Below are positions 36,325 through 46,337 of a stretch of 64,000 nt of DNA, one piece after another. The notes under the pieces were generated by a model that saw nothing but the letters and a program-made list of their open reading frames with translations, was not told where the DNA came from and ran no database searches. This DNA is from DASPPM01 sp052143835. Lineage in GTDB: Bacteria > Pseudomonadota > Alphaproteobacteria > JACZXZ01. The translations under genes and the position numbers were made by a program. Every line of letters starts with the position of its first letter. Positions within the stretch are counted from its first letter, which is position 1. The stretch lies in assembly GCA_052143835.1 (NCBI GenBank), contig JBKQRV010000192.1, positions 1-64,000 of the forward strand, read 5' to 3'.

Positions 36325-37104
36325 CTAGCCCTTGCCCCTCGCCTCCTCGCTCGCCTCCTCCTCGAGCCGGAAATAGATCTCCTCCGCCATCGGCATCTTG
36401 ATTTCCTCGAGGATGTGCCCGACGAGCCCGACGGCGCGACCCATGACCGCGAGGCCGCGGCAGACCTTCCACGGCAGACCGAACTCGCTCGCCACCGCCG
36501 CCATGGCGCCGGTCACGTTGACCGGCAGCGTGCGTTGGTAGCTGCGCTCGGCCTCGGCGCCGATCTTCTGCATGAGCTCGACGTAGCGGCCGGAGAATCC
36601 GGTTTCCTTGGCGACCTGGAAAAGCTTCGGCGTGCGCGGGTCGATCGGCTTGTGGAAGGGATGGCCGATGCCGGGGATGATCTCGCGGCGGGCCCGATGG
36701 GCCTCGACGATCGCCTTCGCGAGCGCGCCGAGGTCCGCCTCCGCCTTGGGATCGGGCAGCGCTTCCTGCAGCATGCGCGCGGCATTATCGAGGGAGCCCA
36801 CGAAGACCGATCCGAGGCCGAGCAGCCCCGCCGCCACCGCCCCCTGCACCGCCTCCGGCGCCCCGCAATAGGTGAGCCGCGTCGCGAGCGTGGAAGGCGT
36901 GATGCCGTGCTCGACGAGGATCACGAGGATGGCGTTGAACATGCGCTCCTCGCGCGCGTCCGGCAAGCGTCCGAAGATCTCGAGGAAGGCCATCTGGCCG
37001 AAATCGACCTTGCCGATGATCTCCTCGCAGAGATCCAAGCCTCGCACCACGATGCGGGTCGGCGTCGACCACGCCATGTCGCTTCGCACTTTGCCTCGCT
37101 TCAT
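36325..37104 (-). CDS. Citryl-CoA lyase-like citrate-synthase-fold protein
   Basis: The 259-residue protein corresponds to the C-terminal part of the citrate synthase fold. PGIGHPFHKPIDPRTPKLF carries the active-site His region, VNVTGAMAAVASEFGLPW and GLVGHILEE the later blocks. Such short proteins are annotated as citryl-CoA lyases (CCL) and cleave a hydroxyacyl-CoA to acetyl-CoA plus an oxoacid. It follows an acyl-CoA ligase and dehydrogenase on the same strand, so it may cleave a 3-hydroxyacyl-CoA made from the imported acid. It is clearly shorter than full citrate synthase, as expected for the group. Confidence 0.78.
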   Translation of the reverse strand: MKRGKVRSDMAWSTPTRIVVRGLDLCEEIIGKVDFGQMAFLEIFGRLPDAREERMFNAILVILVEHGITPSTLATRLTYCGAPEAVQGAVAAGLLGLGSVFVGSLDNAARMLQEALPDPKAEADLGALAKAIVEAHRARREIIPGIGHPFHKPIDPRTPKLFQVAKETGFSGRYVELMQKIGAEAERSYQRTLPVNVTGAMAAVASEFGLPWKVCRGLAVMGRAVGLVGHILEEIKMPMAEEIYFRLEEEASEEARGKG

Positions 37105-37160
37105 TTGCCTGTCCTCGCGCTGGATCGTTTTCGCTGGATCGCTCTCTCTCGCTCTCGCTG

Positions 37161-38708
37161 TCACGCAAGCAGCGCTTGCGCCTGCTCGCGCAGCTTGGCC
37201 TTCTGAATCTTGGTCCCATTGGGGCCGTGAACCACGGGGAAATCCTCGACGATCGCGATGCGGCGCGGCACCTTGTAGGAGGCCATGCCGTCGCGGCAAT
37301 AGGCGACGAGCTCGGCCTCGCTGGCTCCTGCCGCACCGAGGCGCACGAAGGCGACCGCCACATCGCCTTCGCCGGGTCGGTTGACCCCCACGACCTGGGC
37401 GACCTCCACGGCCGCGTGGCTGAGGAGGTACTCCTCGATCTCGCTCGGATCGACGAGATATCCCCTGAGCCGCAGCGAATCCTTGATGCGCGAGAGGTAG
37501 ACGAAGCCGGGGCCCGAGCGGTAGGCGAGATCGCCCGTGCGGAACCAGCCGTCCGCGGTAAAGGCGGCCGCGGTCGCCTCCGGGTTGCGCAGGTAGCCCG
37601 ACGTCACGTTGTAGCCCTTGATCTGCAGCTCGCCCGGCTCGCCTTCCGGCAAGGCTGCGCCGCTGAGCGCGTCGACCACGCGGAATTCGATCTCGCCGCT
37701 GATCGGAATGCCGCCCGAGAGCGCGCGCTCCGCGATCGCGGCCGCCTCTCGCTGCTTTGCCATGAGCGCAAAGCATTCGGAGGAGCCGTAGAGACCGACG
37801 AGACGCAAGCCTATGCGCGCCTCCGCCTCCTCGGCCAATTGCCGCGCGCGCCCCAGGAAGTCGGCGAAGCCACCGTGGCGCCAGGACGAGAGATCGCGTG
37901 CATGCACGCGCAGGACGCTCTCGAGCATGCCGTCCGAGCCGATGAAATGCGTGACCTTGTGCGCCTCGATCGCCGCCGCGGCCTCGGCCGCGTCGAACGC
38001 CGTCTCGAGCACGCACGCCGCGGCGCCCGCGAGCGCGCCGAGGGCCTGGCAGAAGCCGAAGACCCCGTAGAGCGGCAGCGCGCACAGCACGGCATCTCCC
38101 GCCGCCATCTCGAAGTCCTGGGCCACGAGACGCGCGTGCTTGGCGATGCTCGCCTGGTCGTGCACGGCGAGCTTGGGGTTGCCGGTGGTGCCCGAGGTGC
38201 TGAAGGTGCAAAGCGGATCGCGCGGTCGGCCCCCTTCCTCAGGCCCGATGCGCCCGCCTTGCGGCAGGTTGCGGAAACCGCCCCCGGCATCGACCTCGAT
38301 GACATGCGCAAGGTGGGGGAGCTCGGCCCTGATCGATCCGAGAATGGCGCCGAAATCAATGTCGAGAAATCCGGGTGCGATCGCGATCCCCTTCGCCTTG
38401 GAGGTGCCGAGGAGATGCTGCACCTCGAAGGAGCGGTAGCGCGTGCTGACCGGAACGACGAGGAGACCGAGACGCGCCGCCGCGAAGAAGAGCGCAAGCC
38501 ACTCGGCCGAGTTCGGCAGCCAAAGCGCCAACGCATCGCCGCGCCGGAAGCCGAGCTCGCGGAGCCCCCATGCGGCGGCCGCCGCGCGCTCGGCGAGCTC
38601 GCGGCGCGAGATGGTGCGGCCCCCCACGATGAGCGCCGGCCCCTCGGGGCGGGGGGCCAAGAGCTCGTCCAGGGTCTCGGTCATCGTCTCGGTCACATGC
38701 CCTCGCAT
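37161..38708 (-). CDS. AMP-forming acyl-CoA ligase
   Basis: This is an ANL-superfamily adenylating enzyme of about 515 residues. It has the P-loop TFSTSGTTGNPKLAVHD, the A5-type LYGSSECF, the hinge region GWFRTGDLAYRSGPG, and the C-terminal PNGTKIQKAKLRE with the catalytic lysine. It activates a carboxylic acid as the adenylate and then the CoA thioester. Its substrate is unknown, but the Liv importer and acyl-CoA dehydrogenase upstream suggest an imported acid. Starts at 38708 (ATG), 38696 (GTG) and 38684 (ATG) are all possible. Confidence 0.85.
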   Translation of the reverse strand: MRGHVTETMTETLDELLAPRPEGPALIVGGRTISRRELAERAAAAAWGLRELGFRRGDALALWLPNSAEWLALFFAAARLGLLVVPVSTRYRSFEVQHLLGTSKAKGIAIAPGFLDIDFGAILGSIRAELPHLAHVIEVDAGGGFRNLPQGGRIGPEEGGRPRDPLCTFSTSGTTGNPKLAVHDQASIAKHARLVAQDFEMAAGDAVLCALPLYGVFGFCQALGALAGAAACVLETAFDAAEAAAAIEAHKVTHFIGSDGMLESVLRVHARDLSSWRHGGFADFLGRARQLAEEAEARIGLRLVGLYGSSECFALMAKQREAAAIAERALSGGIPISGEIEFRVVDALSGAALPEGEPGELQIKGYNVTSGYLRNPEATAAAFTADGWFRTGDLAYRSGPGFVYLSRIKDSLRLRGYLVDPSEIEEYLLSHAAVEVAQVVGVNRPGEGDVAVAFVRLGAAGASEAELVAYCRDGMASYKVPRRIAIVEDFPVVHGPNGTKIQKAKLREQAQALLA

Positions 38709-38730
38709 CCGCGACGGAGTCGCGCGCGCC

Positions 38731-39882
<1,152 letters not shown>

Positions 39883-39901
39883 GGTCTCCCCCTTTGCGCG
39901 C

Positions 39902-40618
39902 TCAGTAGAGCTCGACCAGCTTCGCGTTGTCGCCGATCTCCCCGGGTGCCGCCTCGAGGATCAAGGCGCCGGCCTTCATCACCAGCACGCGGTCGGAGAT
40001 TTTGAGCGCCTCGCGCACGTTCTGCTCGACGAGGAGGATCGACATGCCCTGCCGCTCCTTGAGCGCGCGGATCGGCTCGAGCAGGTCCTGGAACAGCTTA
40101 GGCGCCAGCCCGATCGAGGGCTCGTCCATGAGAAGGCAGCGCGGCCGGTTGAGAAGCGCCCGCCCGATCGACACCATCTGCTGCTGCCCGCCCGAGAGCA
40201 GCCCGGCACGGCGGCGGTAGAAGGTGCCGACCTGCGGCAGCGCCTTCATCACCCACTCCAGGCGCTCCGCGCGCTCCTTTGCCGGCACCCCCGCCGCCCA
40301 CATGCCCATGGCGAAGATCTCCGCGACCGTGAGGCCGGGAAAGACGCCGCGCCCCTCGGGCATGAGGGAGACCCCGGCAGCCGTCATCTCGCGCGGCAGC
40401 GGCTCCGCGACAGCGCGGCCGTCCAGCAGAATCCGCCCGCTCGCGCGCCGCACCAGGCCGTAGAGGGTCTTGAGCAGCGTCGACTTGCCGGCGCCGTTGT
40501 GGCCGATGAGGCACAGAACCTCGCCCGCGCGCAGCTCCATGTCGATGCCGTGGAGGACCGGCTTGCCGCCGTAGCCGACGAAGAGGCCCTCAGTCGCGAA
40601 GACGGCCGCTTCGCTCAC
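39902..40618 (-). CDS. livF: Branched-chain-type ABC importer ATPase (LivF)
   Basis: The 238-residue ATPase has Walker A GHNGAGKST, signature LSGGQQQMVSIGRAL, Walker B LLMDEPSIGLAP and the switch His replaced by the usual LivF VEQNV. It belongs to the hydrophobic amino acid transporter family (HAAT). It overlaps livG by four bases. Together with the following genes it forms a complete importer, probably for an aromatic or short-chain acid given the neighbouring CoA-ligase. Confidence 0.92.
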   Translation of the reverse strand: MSEAAVFATEGLFVGYGGKPVLHGIDMELRAGEVLCLIGHNGAGKSTLLKTLYGLVRRASGRILLDGRAVAEPLPREMTAAGVSLMPEGRGVFPGLTVAEIFAMGMWAAGVPAKERAERLEWVMKALPQVGTFYRRRAGLLSGGQQQMVSIGRALLNRPRCLLMDEPSIGLAPKLFQDLLEPIRALKERQGMSILLVEQNVREALKISDRVLVMKAGALILEAAPGEIGDNAKLVELY

Positions 40619-41373
40619 GCCGCGTGCTCCCCGAAATAGAGGTTGGCCAAGTGCGGGTCCGCGAGGATGGCCTTGGGCTCGCCGTCGGCGATCAGCCGTC
40701 CCTGGTCGAGGAAGACGATGCGGTCCGAGATGCGCTGCACGATGTCGAAATTATGCTCGATGATGCACACGGTGATGCCCTCGCGCGCCTTGGCGCGTAG
40801 GAGCTCGAGGAAGCGCTCGTAGGAAGGCAAATCGAGTCCCGAGGCCGGCTCGTCGAGAAGCCAGAGCTCCGCATCCGTCGCCATGATGCGGGCGAGGCTC
40901 AGGAACTTGCGCTCGGCATAGGCGAGGTCGATCGCGCGCACCCGCGACTTGTCGGAAAGCCCGGTCGCCTCGAGGATCGCGGCCGCGCGGGCGCTCTTCG
41001 CGCGCCGCGTGCGCCAGCCGCCCGGCTGCCACAGCCACGAGCTCCGCTCCATCACGGTGAGCACGTTGTCCTCGACCGACATGTGGGTGAAAAGGCGCAG
41101 ATCCTGGAACGTGCGCGCGATACCGAGCCGTGCGATCGCCCAATGCGGCATGCCTCTGAGCGAGCGGCCTTTCCACAGCACCTCCCCCGCATCGGGCGCC
41201 AAGTATCCCGTGATGAGGTTGAAGAGCGTCGTCTTGCCGGCCCCGTTGGGACCCACGAGCGTGGTGATGACGCCGGCCTCGAGCGCCATCGTCACCTCGT
41301 TTATGGCAAGCAGGCCGCCGAAGCGCCGGCTCACGCCGCGGATGTCGAGAAGTGCCGGCACCGCGGCGCTCAT
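40615..41373 (-). CDS. livG: Branched-chain-type ABC importer ATPase (LivG) with altered signature
   Basis: The 252-residue ATPase has Walker A GPNGAGKTT, GIARTFQDLRLF as Q-loop block, and Walker B LWLLDEPASGLD with switch IEHNFD. The ABC signature reads LAYAERK rather than an LSxGQ/E form, so the usual second glycine is alanine. It overlaps livM by ATGA. Since LivF has a normal signature, one composite site of the heterodimer may be weakened. Confidence 0.9.
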   Translation of the reverse strand: MSAAVPALLDIRGVSRRFGGLLAINEVTMALEAGVITTLVGPNGAGKTTLFNLITGYLAPDAGEVLWKGRSLRGMPHWAIARLGIARTFQDLRLFTHMSVEDNVLTVMERSSWLWQPGGWRTRRAKSARAAAILEATGLSDKSRVRAIDLAYAERKFLSLARIMATDAELWLLDEPASGLDLPSYERFLELLRAKAREGITVCIIEHNFDIVQRISDRIVFLDQGRLIADGEPKAILADPHLANLYFGEHAA

Positions 41374-42254
41374 TTGCGCTCCCCGAGGCTGCGGGCGCCG
41401 ACGAGCCCGCTGGGCCGGAAGATCATCAGGACGACCATGGCGAGGCCGTAGATCATCTGCTGGATCGAGCCGATCTCGGTGTGCGGCAGGAAGGAGAGGT
41501 AGCTCAGCCCCGCGGGCAGGAGCAGGAGCAGCACCGTGCCGACGATGGGCCCGAGGACGGTCCCCGTACCCCCGATGATCACCATCGCCATCAAGAGGAT
41601 GGAGGTGTCGAGCACGAAGCTCTCGACGTTGATGAAGCTGAGATAGAAGGCGTAGAGCGCGCCCCCGACGGCGCAAAGTGCCGAGGAAACCACGACCGCG
41701 AGCGTCTTGATCAGCGCCACGTTCTTGCCGTAGGCGGCGGCGGCCGACTCGCTGTCGCGGATCGCGGTCAAGCTGCGGCCGAAGCTCGAGCGCACGAGCG
41801 CATAGGTGACGGCGATGACGAAAGCCAAGCACGCCAAGGCCAAGGCGAGGAAGGCGTAGGGATCGGAGACGGGGACGCCGAAGAGCTGGGCGGGCGGGAT
41901 ACCGATCACGCCGCCGATGCCGCCCGTCACCGATTTCCACTCCGCGAACACGGTCGAGCCGAGCACCTGAAGGCCGAGGGAGGCGGCGACGAAATATACC
42001 TCGCGCACGCGGAGTGCGGGGAGGGCCAACGCCAGGGAGAGGAGCGAGGCCATGAGCGCCGCCGCGGACACGGTCAGGAAGAAATCCGCCGAGACGTGCA
42101 TCGCGATCCACGCCGCCGTGTAGGCGCCGACGCCGAAGAAGAGCGCGTGCGCCAAGGAGAAGATGCCGGCGTATCCAATGATGAAGTTGAGCGTGATCGC
42201 CAGGATCGCGTTGATGGCGATCAGCGTCGCCAGATTCATCGCATAGGCGATCAT
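41370..42254 (-). CDS. livM: HAAT-family ABC permease (LivM)
   Basis: The 294-residue membrane protein has about eight helices and the HAAT permease blocks TLNFIIGYAGIFSLAHALFFGVGAY (in part), a cytoplasmic SSFGRSLTAIRDSESAAAAYG coupling segment and a final IIGGTGTVLGPIVGT. With LivH it forms the channel of the importer. It starts 12 bases after the livH stop. Confidence 0.92.
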   Translation of the reverse strand: MIAYAMNLATLIAINAILAITLNFIIGYAGIFSLAHALFFGVGAYTAAWIAMHVSADFFLTVSAAALMASLLSLALALPALRVREVYFVAASLGLQVLGSTVFAEWKSVTGGIGGVIGIPPAQLFGVPVSDPYAFLALALACLAFVIAVTYALVRSSFGRSLTAIRDSESAAAAYGKNVALIKTLAVVVSSALCAVGGALYAFYLSFINVESFVLDTSILLMAMVIIGGTGTVLGPIVGTVLLLLLPAGLSYLSFLPHTEIGSIQQMIYGLAMVVLMIFRPSGLVGARSLGERK

Positions 42255-42266
42255 CGCTCTCCGCCG

Positions 42267-43139
42267 CTACTGGGTCGCGACCCGTCCGAAGAAGCCGGCC
42301 GGGCGGAAGATGATGAAGAGGAAGAGGACGACGAAGGTGACCGCCTCGCTCCATTGCGGATCGAGCTGCCAGAGCGCCAGATTCTCGGCGAGACCGAGGA
42401 GGAGGCCGCCGCACGCGGCGCCGCGCAGGCTTCCGACCCCGCCGACGATGGTGGCGGCCAGGCTGATGAGCATCACGTGGTTGCCGAGTGCCGGGCTCAG
42501 GCCCGCGGTTGCTCCCGTGAGCAAGGCGCCCGGGACGACGAGAAGCGAGCCGAGCGCAAAGGCGTAGGACGAGAGCCGCCTAGGGTCGAGGCCGAAGACG
42601 CGCACGAGATCGGGATTCTCGGAAAGTGCCCGCAACGCCATGCCGATGTGCGTGCGCGTGAGGAAGAGGTGCAGGCCGACGAAGCAGACGACGGCAGCCA
42701 GCACCGAGATGGCCGCGGTCGGCGGCGCATAAAGCCCGGGGGCAAGCTCGATGCTGCGGCTGAGCGGGGAGGAGATCGAGACGAAGCCGCGTCCGAACGC
42801 GGTACCGACGAGGTTTTGCGCCACGATGCTGATGCCGAAGGAGGCGACGAACACCGTGAAGAACGAGCCCTCGTGGCGCTGGATCGGCGCGTAGACGAGG
42901 CGGTCGACGAGCACGCCGAAGATGCCCGCTGCCGCCGTGGCGGCGGCAAGGGCTGCGATCCACGGCGCGCCGGCCACGCTGTAGAGCTCGTAGAACACGT
43001 AGCCCGCGAGCGTGAAGGTGGCGCCGTGCGCCACGTGGAAGATGCGCGTCGAGCCGAAGATCAGGGAGAAGCCGACCGCGGTGAGGGCGTAAAGCGCCCC
43101 TACCTGGATGCCGTTGACGAGGAGCTGCAGGAAGAGCAT
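42267..43139 (-). CDS. livH: HAAT-family ABC permease (LivH)
   Basis: The 290-residue permease has IQVGALYALTAVGFSLIFGSTRI, here quoted only in part, and a RTHIGMALRALSENPDLVRVFGL coupling helix typical of LivH. About eight hydrophobic segments are present. ATG at 43139 is preferred; GTG at 43151 would add four residues. The binding-protein gene lies about 40 bases upstream in the same unit. Confidence 0.9.
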   Translation of the reverse strand: MLFLQLLVNGIQVGALYALTAVGFSLIFGSTRIFHVAHGATFTLAGYVFYELYSVAGAPWIAALAAATAAAGIFGVLVDRLVYAPIQRHEGSFFTVFVASFGISIVAQNLVGTAFGRGFVSISSPLSRSIELAPGLYAPPTAAISVLAAVVCFVGLHLFLTRTHIGMALRALSENPDLVRVFGLDPRRLSSYAFALGSLLVVPGALLTGATAGLSPALGNHVMLISLAATIVGGVGSLRGAACGGLLLGLAENLALWQLDPQWSEAVTFVVLFLFIIFRPAGFFGRVATQ

Positions 43140-43179
43140 CGGCGGCGGCACCCTGCCTCGACGGTCAGTGCGTCCTCGC

Positions 43180-44301
43180 TCACTTCACGATGTGGCCGCC
43201 CTTGCCGTCGACCTCGTTGATCTGCATCGGCATGATCACGGAGCCGTTCGGCTGGAACTCCGTCTTGCCGCCGACGAGGTTGAAGGTTCCGACGGCCTTG
43301 CGCTCCTTGAGCAGGTTTTCGCCGGTGATCGCCTCGCTTTTCTTCTCGAGCCCCTGCGCGAGTATGGCGAAGAGCATCACGGCGTTGTAGTAGTTGGCGA
43401 CGTAGTAGTTCGGGGCCTTGCCGTACTTCGCCTTGTATTCCGTGACGAAGCGCTTGGTCACGGGGTCGTTCGACTCCCAGTCCATCCTCTGCGAGGTATA
43501 GAGCGCGCCCTTGGCCTCCGGCTCCTGGTCGATCGCCGGAATGGCGAATCCGGAGTAGCTGACGATCAGCTGCGAGACGCCGTTGTCGCGGAACTGCTTG
43601 ATGATCTGCGACTGCTGCGCGCCGAAGGAGGCTATGTAGATCACATCCGGCTTCACCTCGCGCGCCCGCGCGGCGATTCCGGCGAACTGCTCCGCATCGC
43701 GCGGGATCTTGAGCTCGCCCACGAGCTCGCCGCCCGCCTTGGGCAGCTCCGTCCGGAGCTCCTTGAGGATGGCGTCGCCGAGCGGATCGTCGACGTAGAC
43801 AAGGACGAAGCGCTTCAGCTTCCGCTCGTTGACAAGGTAGGGCACCATCGCGCGCACCTCGTAGTTGGCAAGCGGGATGACGTTCCAGAAATAATCGCCG
43901 AGCTCGGCCAGGTCCGGGCCCACGCCGCCGCCGTTCACCGCCACCGTCTTCGAGCGCTCGGCCACGGGTGCGATCGCCTTGGAGACGCTGGTAAAGGCCG
44001 AGAGCATGTAAGGCACGCGCACCACGTTCACGAGCTTGTTCGCGGCCACCACGCCCGGCTGCGGCAGTGCCTGGCTGTCCTCGTAGTCCATGACGAGCGT
44101 CTTGGACAGCATGTGATCGGCGTTGATGTCGGCAATCGCCAGGTTGGCGCCCTGCGAGAAGGTATCGCCGTATTGGGCATTGGGCCCGCTCAATGGCAGG
44201 TCGGCGCCGATGGTGATCTCGTCCGCAGAGGCGGCAGCCGCCGCAAAAGCCGCGATCGCCGCCGCGGCAAAGCCGGCGAGGGCTCGTGATCCTGTGAGCA
44301 T
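43180..44301 (-). CDS. HAAT-family substrate-binding protein (LivK type)
   Basis: This 373-residue protein has a signal peptide ending in AAAASA, then the type I periplasmic binding fold: ITIGADLPLSGPNAQYG, NADHMLSKTLVMDYED, and DVIYIASFGAQQSQIIKQ. It captures the ligand in the periplasm for LivHMGF. The ligand cannot be read from sequence; downstream genes for CoA activation and dehydrogenation imply a carboxylic acid. The start at 44301 gives the proper signal peptide and has GGGAGACC upstream. Confidence 0.88.
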   Translation of the reverse strand: MLTGSRALAGFAAAAIAAFAAAAASADEITIGADLPLSGPNAQYGDTFSQGANLAIADINADHMLSKTLVMDYEDSQALPQPGVVAANKLVNVVRVPYMLSAFTSVSKAIAPVAERSKTVAVNGGGVGPDLAELGDYFWNVIPLANYEVRAMVPYLVNERKLKRFVLVYVDDPLGDAILKELRTELPKAGGELVGELKIPRDAEQFAGIAARAREVKPDVIYIASFGAQQSQIIKQFRDNGVSQLIVSYSGFAIPAIDQEPEAKGALYTSQRMDWESNDPVTKRFVTEYKAKYGKAPNYYVANYYNAVMLFAILAQGLEKKSEAITGENLLKERKAVGTFNLVGGKTEFQPNGSVIMPMQINEVDGKGGHIVK

Positions 44302-44377
44302 GGAGGTCTCCCTAAGGCTTTTCTGTTCTCGCGCGTGCGCCACGCGATGCGCTTAGTCCTGGGCGAGTATCGGCAGA

Positions 44378-44389
44378 TTGGCCGGCCAA
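44378..44389. promoter_or_regulatory. Perfect 12-base palindrome in the divergent liv / MBL-like region
   Basis: TTGGCCGGCCAA lies in the 246-base space between the binding-protein gene (minus) and the MBL-like gene (plus), and is followed by TATAAA at 44395. It may be an operator. No regulator is adjacent and the palindrome is GC-rich, so chance is possible. Confidence 0.3.
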
Positions 44390-44547
44390 GGCAATATAAA
44401 GTCGAGCGGAGAGCCGTCGCGACCGCAAGGAAGCCGCTCTTCCAAGGCACCTTGTCCGAGGTAGAATGGGTGCTGGCGGCGAATGCGGTGAAGCTGCTCG
44501 GCCTCGTCTCGACCGACGACGGCCGAGCGAAGCTGGAGGAGAGCGCC

Positions 44548-45150
44548 ATGCGGGAGATAGCAAGCGGCATTTACACCTGGTCTAAATTCTCCGAGCCGCA
44601 CGGCTACGATTTCAACGGCCACCTCGTCCGCGACGCGGGCGGCAATATCTGCATCGACCCGGTGGAGCCGAGTCCGGAGGACCTCGCGGAGATCAAGCGC
44701 CTGGGCGTCGCCCACATCGTCCTTACCAACCGCAACCATTCGCGCGCCGCCAAGGTAGTGCGCGCCGCGACCGGAGCGCCCGTCGCCATTCATCCGGCGG
44801 ATGCACCCCACGCCAAGAGCCAGGGGACCATCATCGACGAGAAGCTTGCCGTGGGTCAGAGGATAGGCCCATTCACCGTGGTGGCGGCGGCGGGGAAGTC
44901 GCCCGGCGAGGTGGCGCTCCATTGGCCCGAGCGGCGCCTCTTGATCGTGGGCGACGCGGTCATCGGCAATCCGCCGGGAAAGTGCGGCCTCTTGCGCGAG
45001 CAAGTGATGGACGCGCCCGTGACCCTGCGCCGAAGCGTGGCCAAGCTGCTCGAGCTCGACTTCGACACGATGCTCATGGGCGACGGCGTCTCGATCCTCA
45101 AGGGCGCCAAGGCGCGCCTCAACGAGCTGGTGGCGAGCTTCGCCTCCTGA
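44548..45150 (+). CDS. MBL-fold-like protein with degenerate metal site
   Basis: The 200-residue protein resembles the metallo-beta-lactamase fold: HGYDFNGHLVRDAGGNICIDP (first strands), IVLTNRNHSRAAKVV at the place of the HxHxDH motif, and LLIVGDAVIGNPPGK near the third metal ligand. The canonical HxHxDH is reduced to NRNHSR, so zinc binding may be lost or altered. AGGAG just upstream of ATG 44548 supports this start over in-frame upstream codons. The function is unknown; it precedes a DapA-family gene on the same strand. Confidence 0.7.
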   Translation: MREIASGIYTWSKFSEPHGYDFNGHLVRDAGGNICIDPVEPSPEDLAEIKRLGVAHIVLTNRNHSRAAKVVRAATGAPVAIHPADAPHAKSQGTIIDEKLAVGQRIGPFTVVAAAGKSPGEVALHWPERRLLIVGDAVIGNPPGKCGLLREQVMDAPVTLRRSVAKLLELDFDTMLMGDGVSILKGAKARLNELVASFAS

Positions 45151-45221
45151 CGGCGTGCCGCGCATTCCCTTGACGCGCCGCGGCGGCGGGGCGCAAGCTG
45201 GCACGAGACAAGGAGGGCACG

Positions 45222-46190
45222 ATGGCCCGCAAATTCCGCGACTACGCCCCCGCAGGCGTCATCCCGGCGGCACTTCTGCCGTTCGACGAGAATTTCGCCA
45301 TCGACGTCGCCTCCTACCGCAAGCATCTCCAAGACCTCGCCGCCGTGCGCGGGGTCTCGGCGATCACCGTCAACGCGCATGCCACCGAGGTGCACGCGTG
45401 CACCTTCGAGGAGCAGCAGGCCGTGCTCGGCCACACCATGGACGCGATCGGCGACCGCGTGCCGGTCGTCAATGGCGTCTATGCCGACGGCAGTCACCTG
45501 GCGGCGCGCATCGCGCGCATGGCCGAAGCGGGGGGTGCCGCGGCCCTTCTCGTTTTCCCGCCGCAGACCATGGCGATGGGCGGCCAGCTTCGCCCCGAGA
45601 TGGCGTTCGCCCACTTCAAGACGATCGCGGCGGCAACCGATCTGCCGATCATCCTCTTCCAATACCCGCTTGCAGGCGGCCTGGGCTATCCTTTCGAGAC
45701 GCTCCTGCGCCTCTTCGAGGAGGTGCCGCAGATCAGAGCGATCAAGGATTGGTGCAACGATGCGATGCTCCACGAGCGTCACGTGCGCACCTTTCAGAGC
45801 CTCAGGCGTCCGGTCACCGTGCTCTCGACGCACAGCGCCTGGCTCTTGAGCTCGCTCGTCACCGGCTGCAAAGGCCTGCTCTCCGGTGCCGGGAGCGTGA
45901 TCGCCGACCTCCAGGTGGCGCTCTTCGAGGCGGTCGGCTCGGGCGACCTCGCGCGCGCCCAAGGGATCAACGACCGCATCTATCCGTTGGCACAGGCCTT
46001 CTACGCGCCACCCTTCCTCGACATGCACAACCGCATGAAGGAGGCGCTCGTCCTCCTCGGTCGGCTGCCCAGGGCGGTGGTGCGCCCGCCGCTCGCCAAG
46101 CTCGGCACGGCCGAGATCGAGCGCCTCAAAGCGGCGATCGCCGCGGCGCGCCTGAGCCGCGAGGGTGCCTTGCCCGCCGCGGCCGAGTAA
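45222..46190 (+). CDS. DapA-family class I aldolase/lyase
   Basis: The 322-residue protein has a TIM-barrel DapA/NAL fold, with Schiff-base Lys175 in IRAIKDW and the conserved Tyr148 in FQYPLAGG. The Gly-Thr-Thr loop of true DapA is replaced by VNAHATEVH, so it is probably not a dihydrodipicolinate synthase. Family members split or join 2-keto acids, for instance in sugar acid or aromatic pathways. An AAGGAGG ribosome site precedes the start. It is followed by a GntR regulator after about 150 bases. Confidence 0.82.
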   Translation: MARKFRDYAPAGVIPAALLPFDENFAIDVASYRKHLQDLAAVRGVSAITVNAHATEVHACTFEEQQAVLGHTMDAIGDRVPVVNGVYADGSHLAARIARMAEAGGAAALLVFPPQTMAMGGQLRPEMAFAHFKTIAAATDLPIILFQYPLAGGLGYPFETLLRLFEEVPQIRAIKDWCNDAMLHERHVRTFQSLRRPVTVLSTHSAWLLSSLVTGCKGLLSGAGSVIADLQVALFEAVGSGDLARAQGINDRIYPLAQAFYAPPFLDMHNRMKEALVLLGRLPRAVVRPPLAKLGTAEIERLKAAIAAARLSREGALPAAAE

Positions 46191-46285
46191 CCGCGCTTTC
46201 CCTTATTCCTCCCGGCCTAGCTCGCGAGCGGGGATGGACGGCGAGCGCCTTGACTCGCCTCAAAATTTTTCCGCGCCTCAACGGA

Positions 46286-46325
46286 TTGACGTGTCATATT
46301 GTATGACGGTATACTGGCATACCGT
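46286..46325 (+). promoter_or_regulatory. Promoter with two overlapping palindromes upstream of the GntR gene
   Basis: TTGACG (46286-46291) and TATACT (46310-46315) are separated by 18 bases. The spacer contains GTCATA-TTG-TATGAC (46293-46307, 6-base arms), and a second palindrome ACGGTAT-N6-ATACCGT (46306-46325) covers the -10 box. This is a typical layout for repression by the GntR protein encoded 13 bases further on. Confidence 0.7.
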
Positions 46326-46337
46326 TGAGCAGGGGTC

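Noticed and set aside
45222..46190. Naming the DapA-family protein as dihydrodipicolinate synthase
   Set aside because: The Lys and Tyr are present but the conserved threonine loop is changed and no lysine-biosynthetic gene is adjacent.
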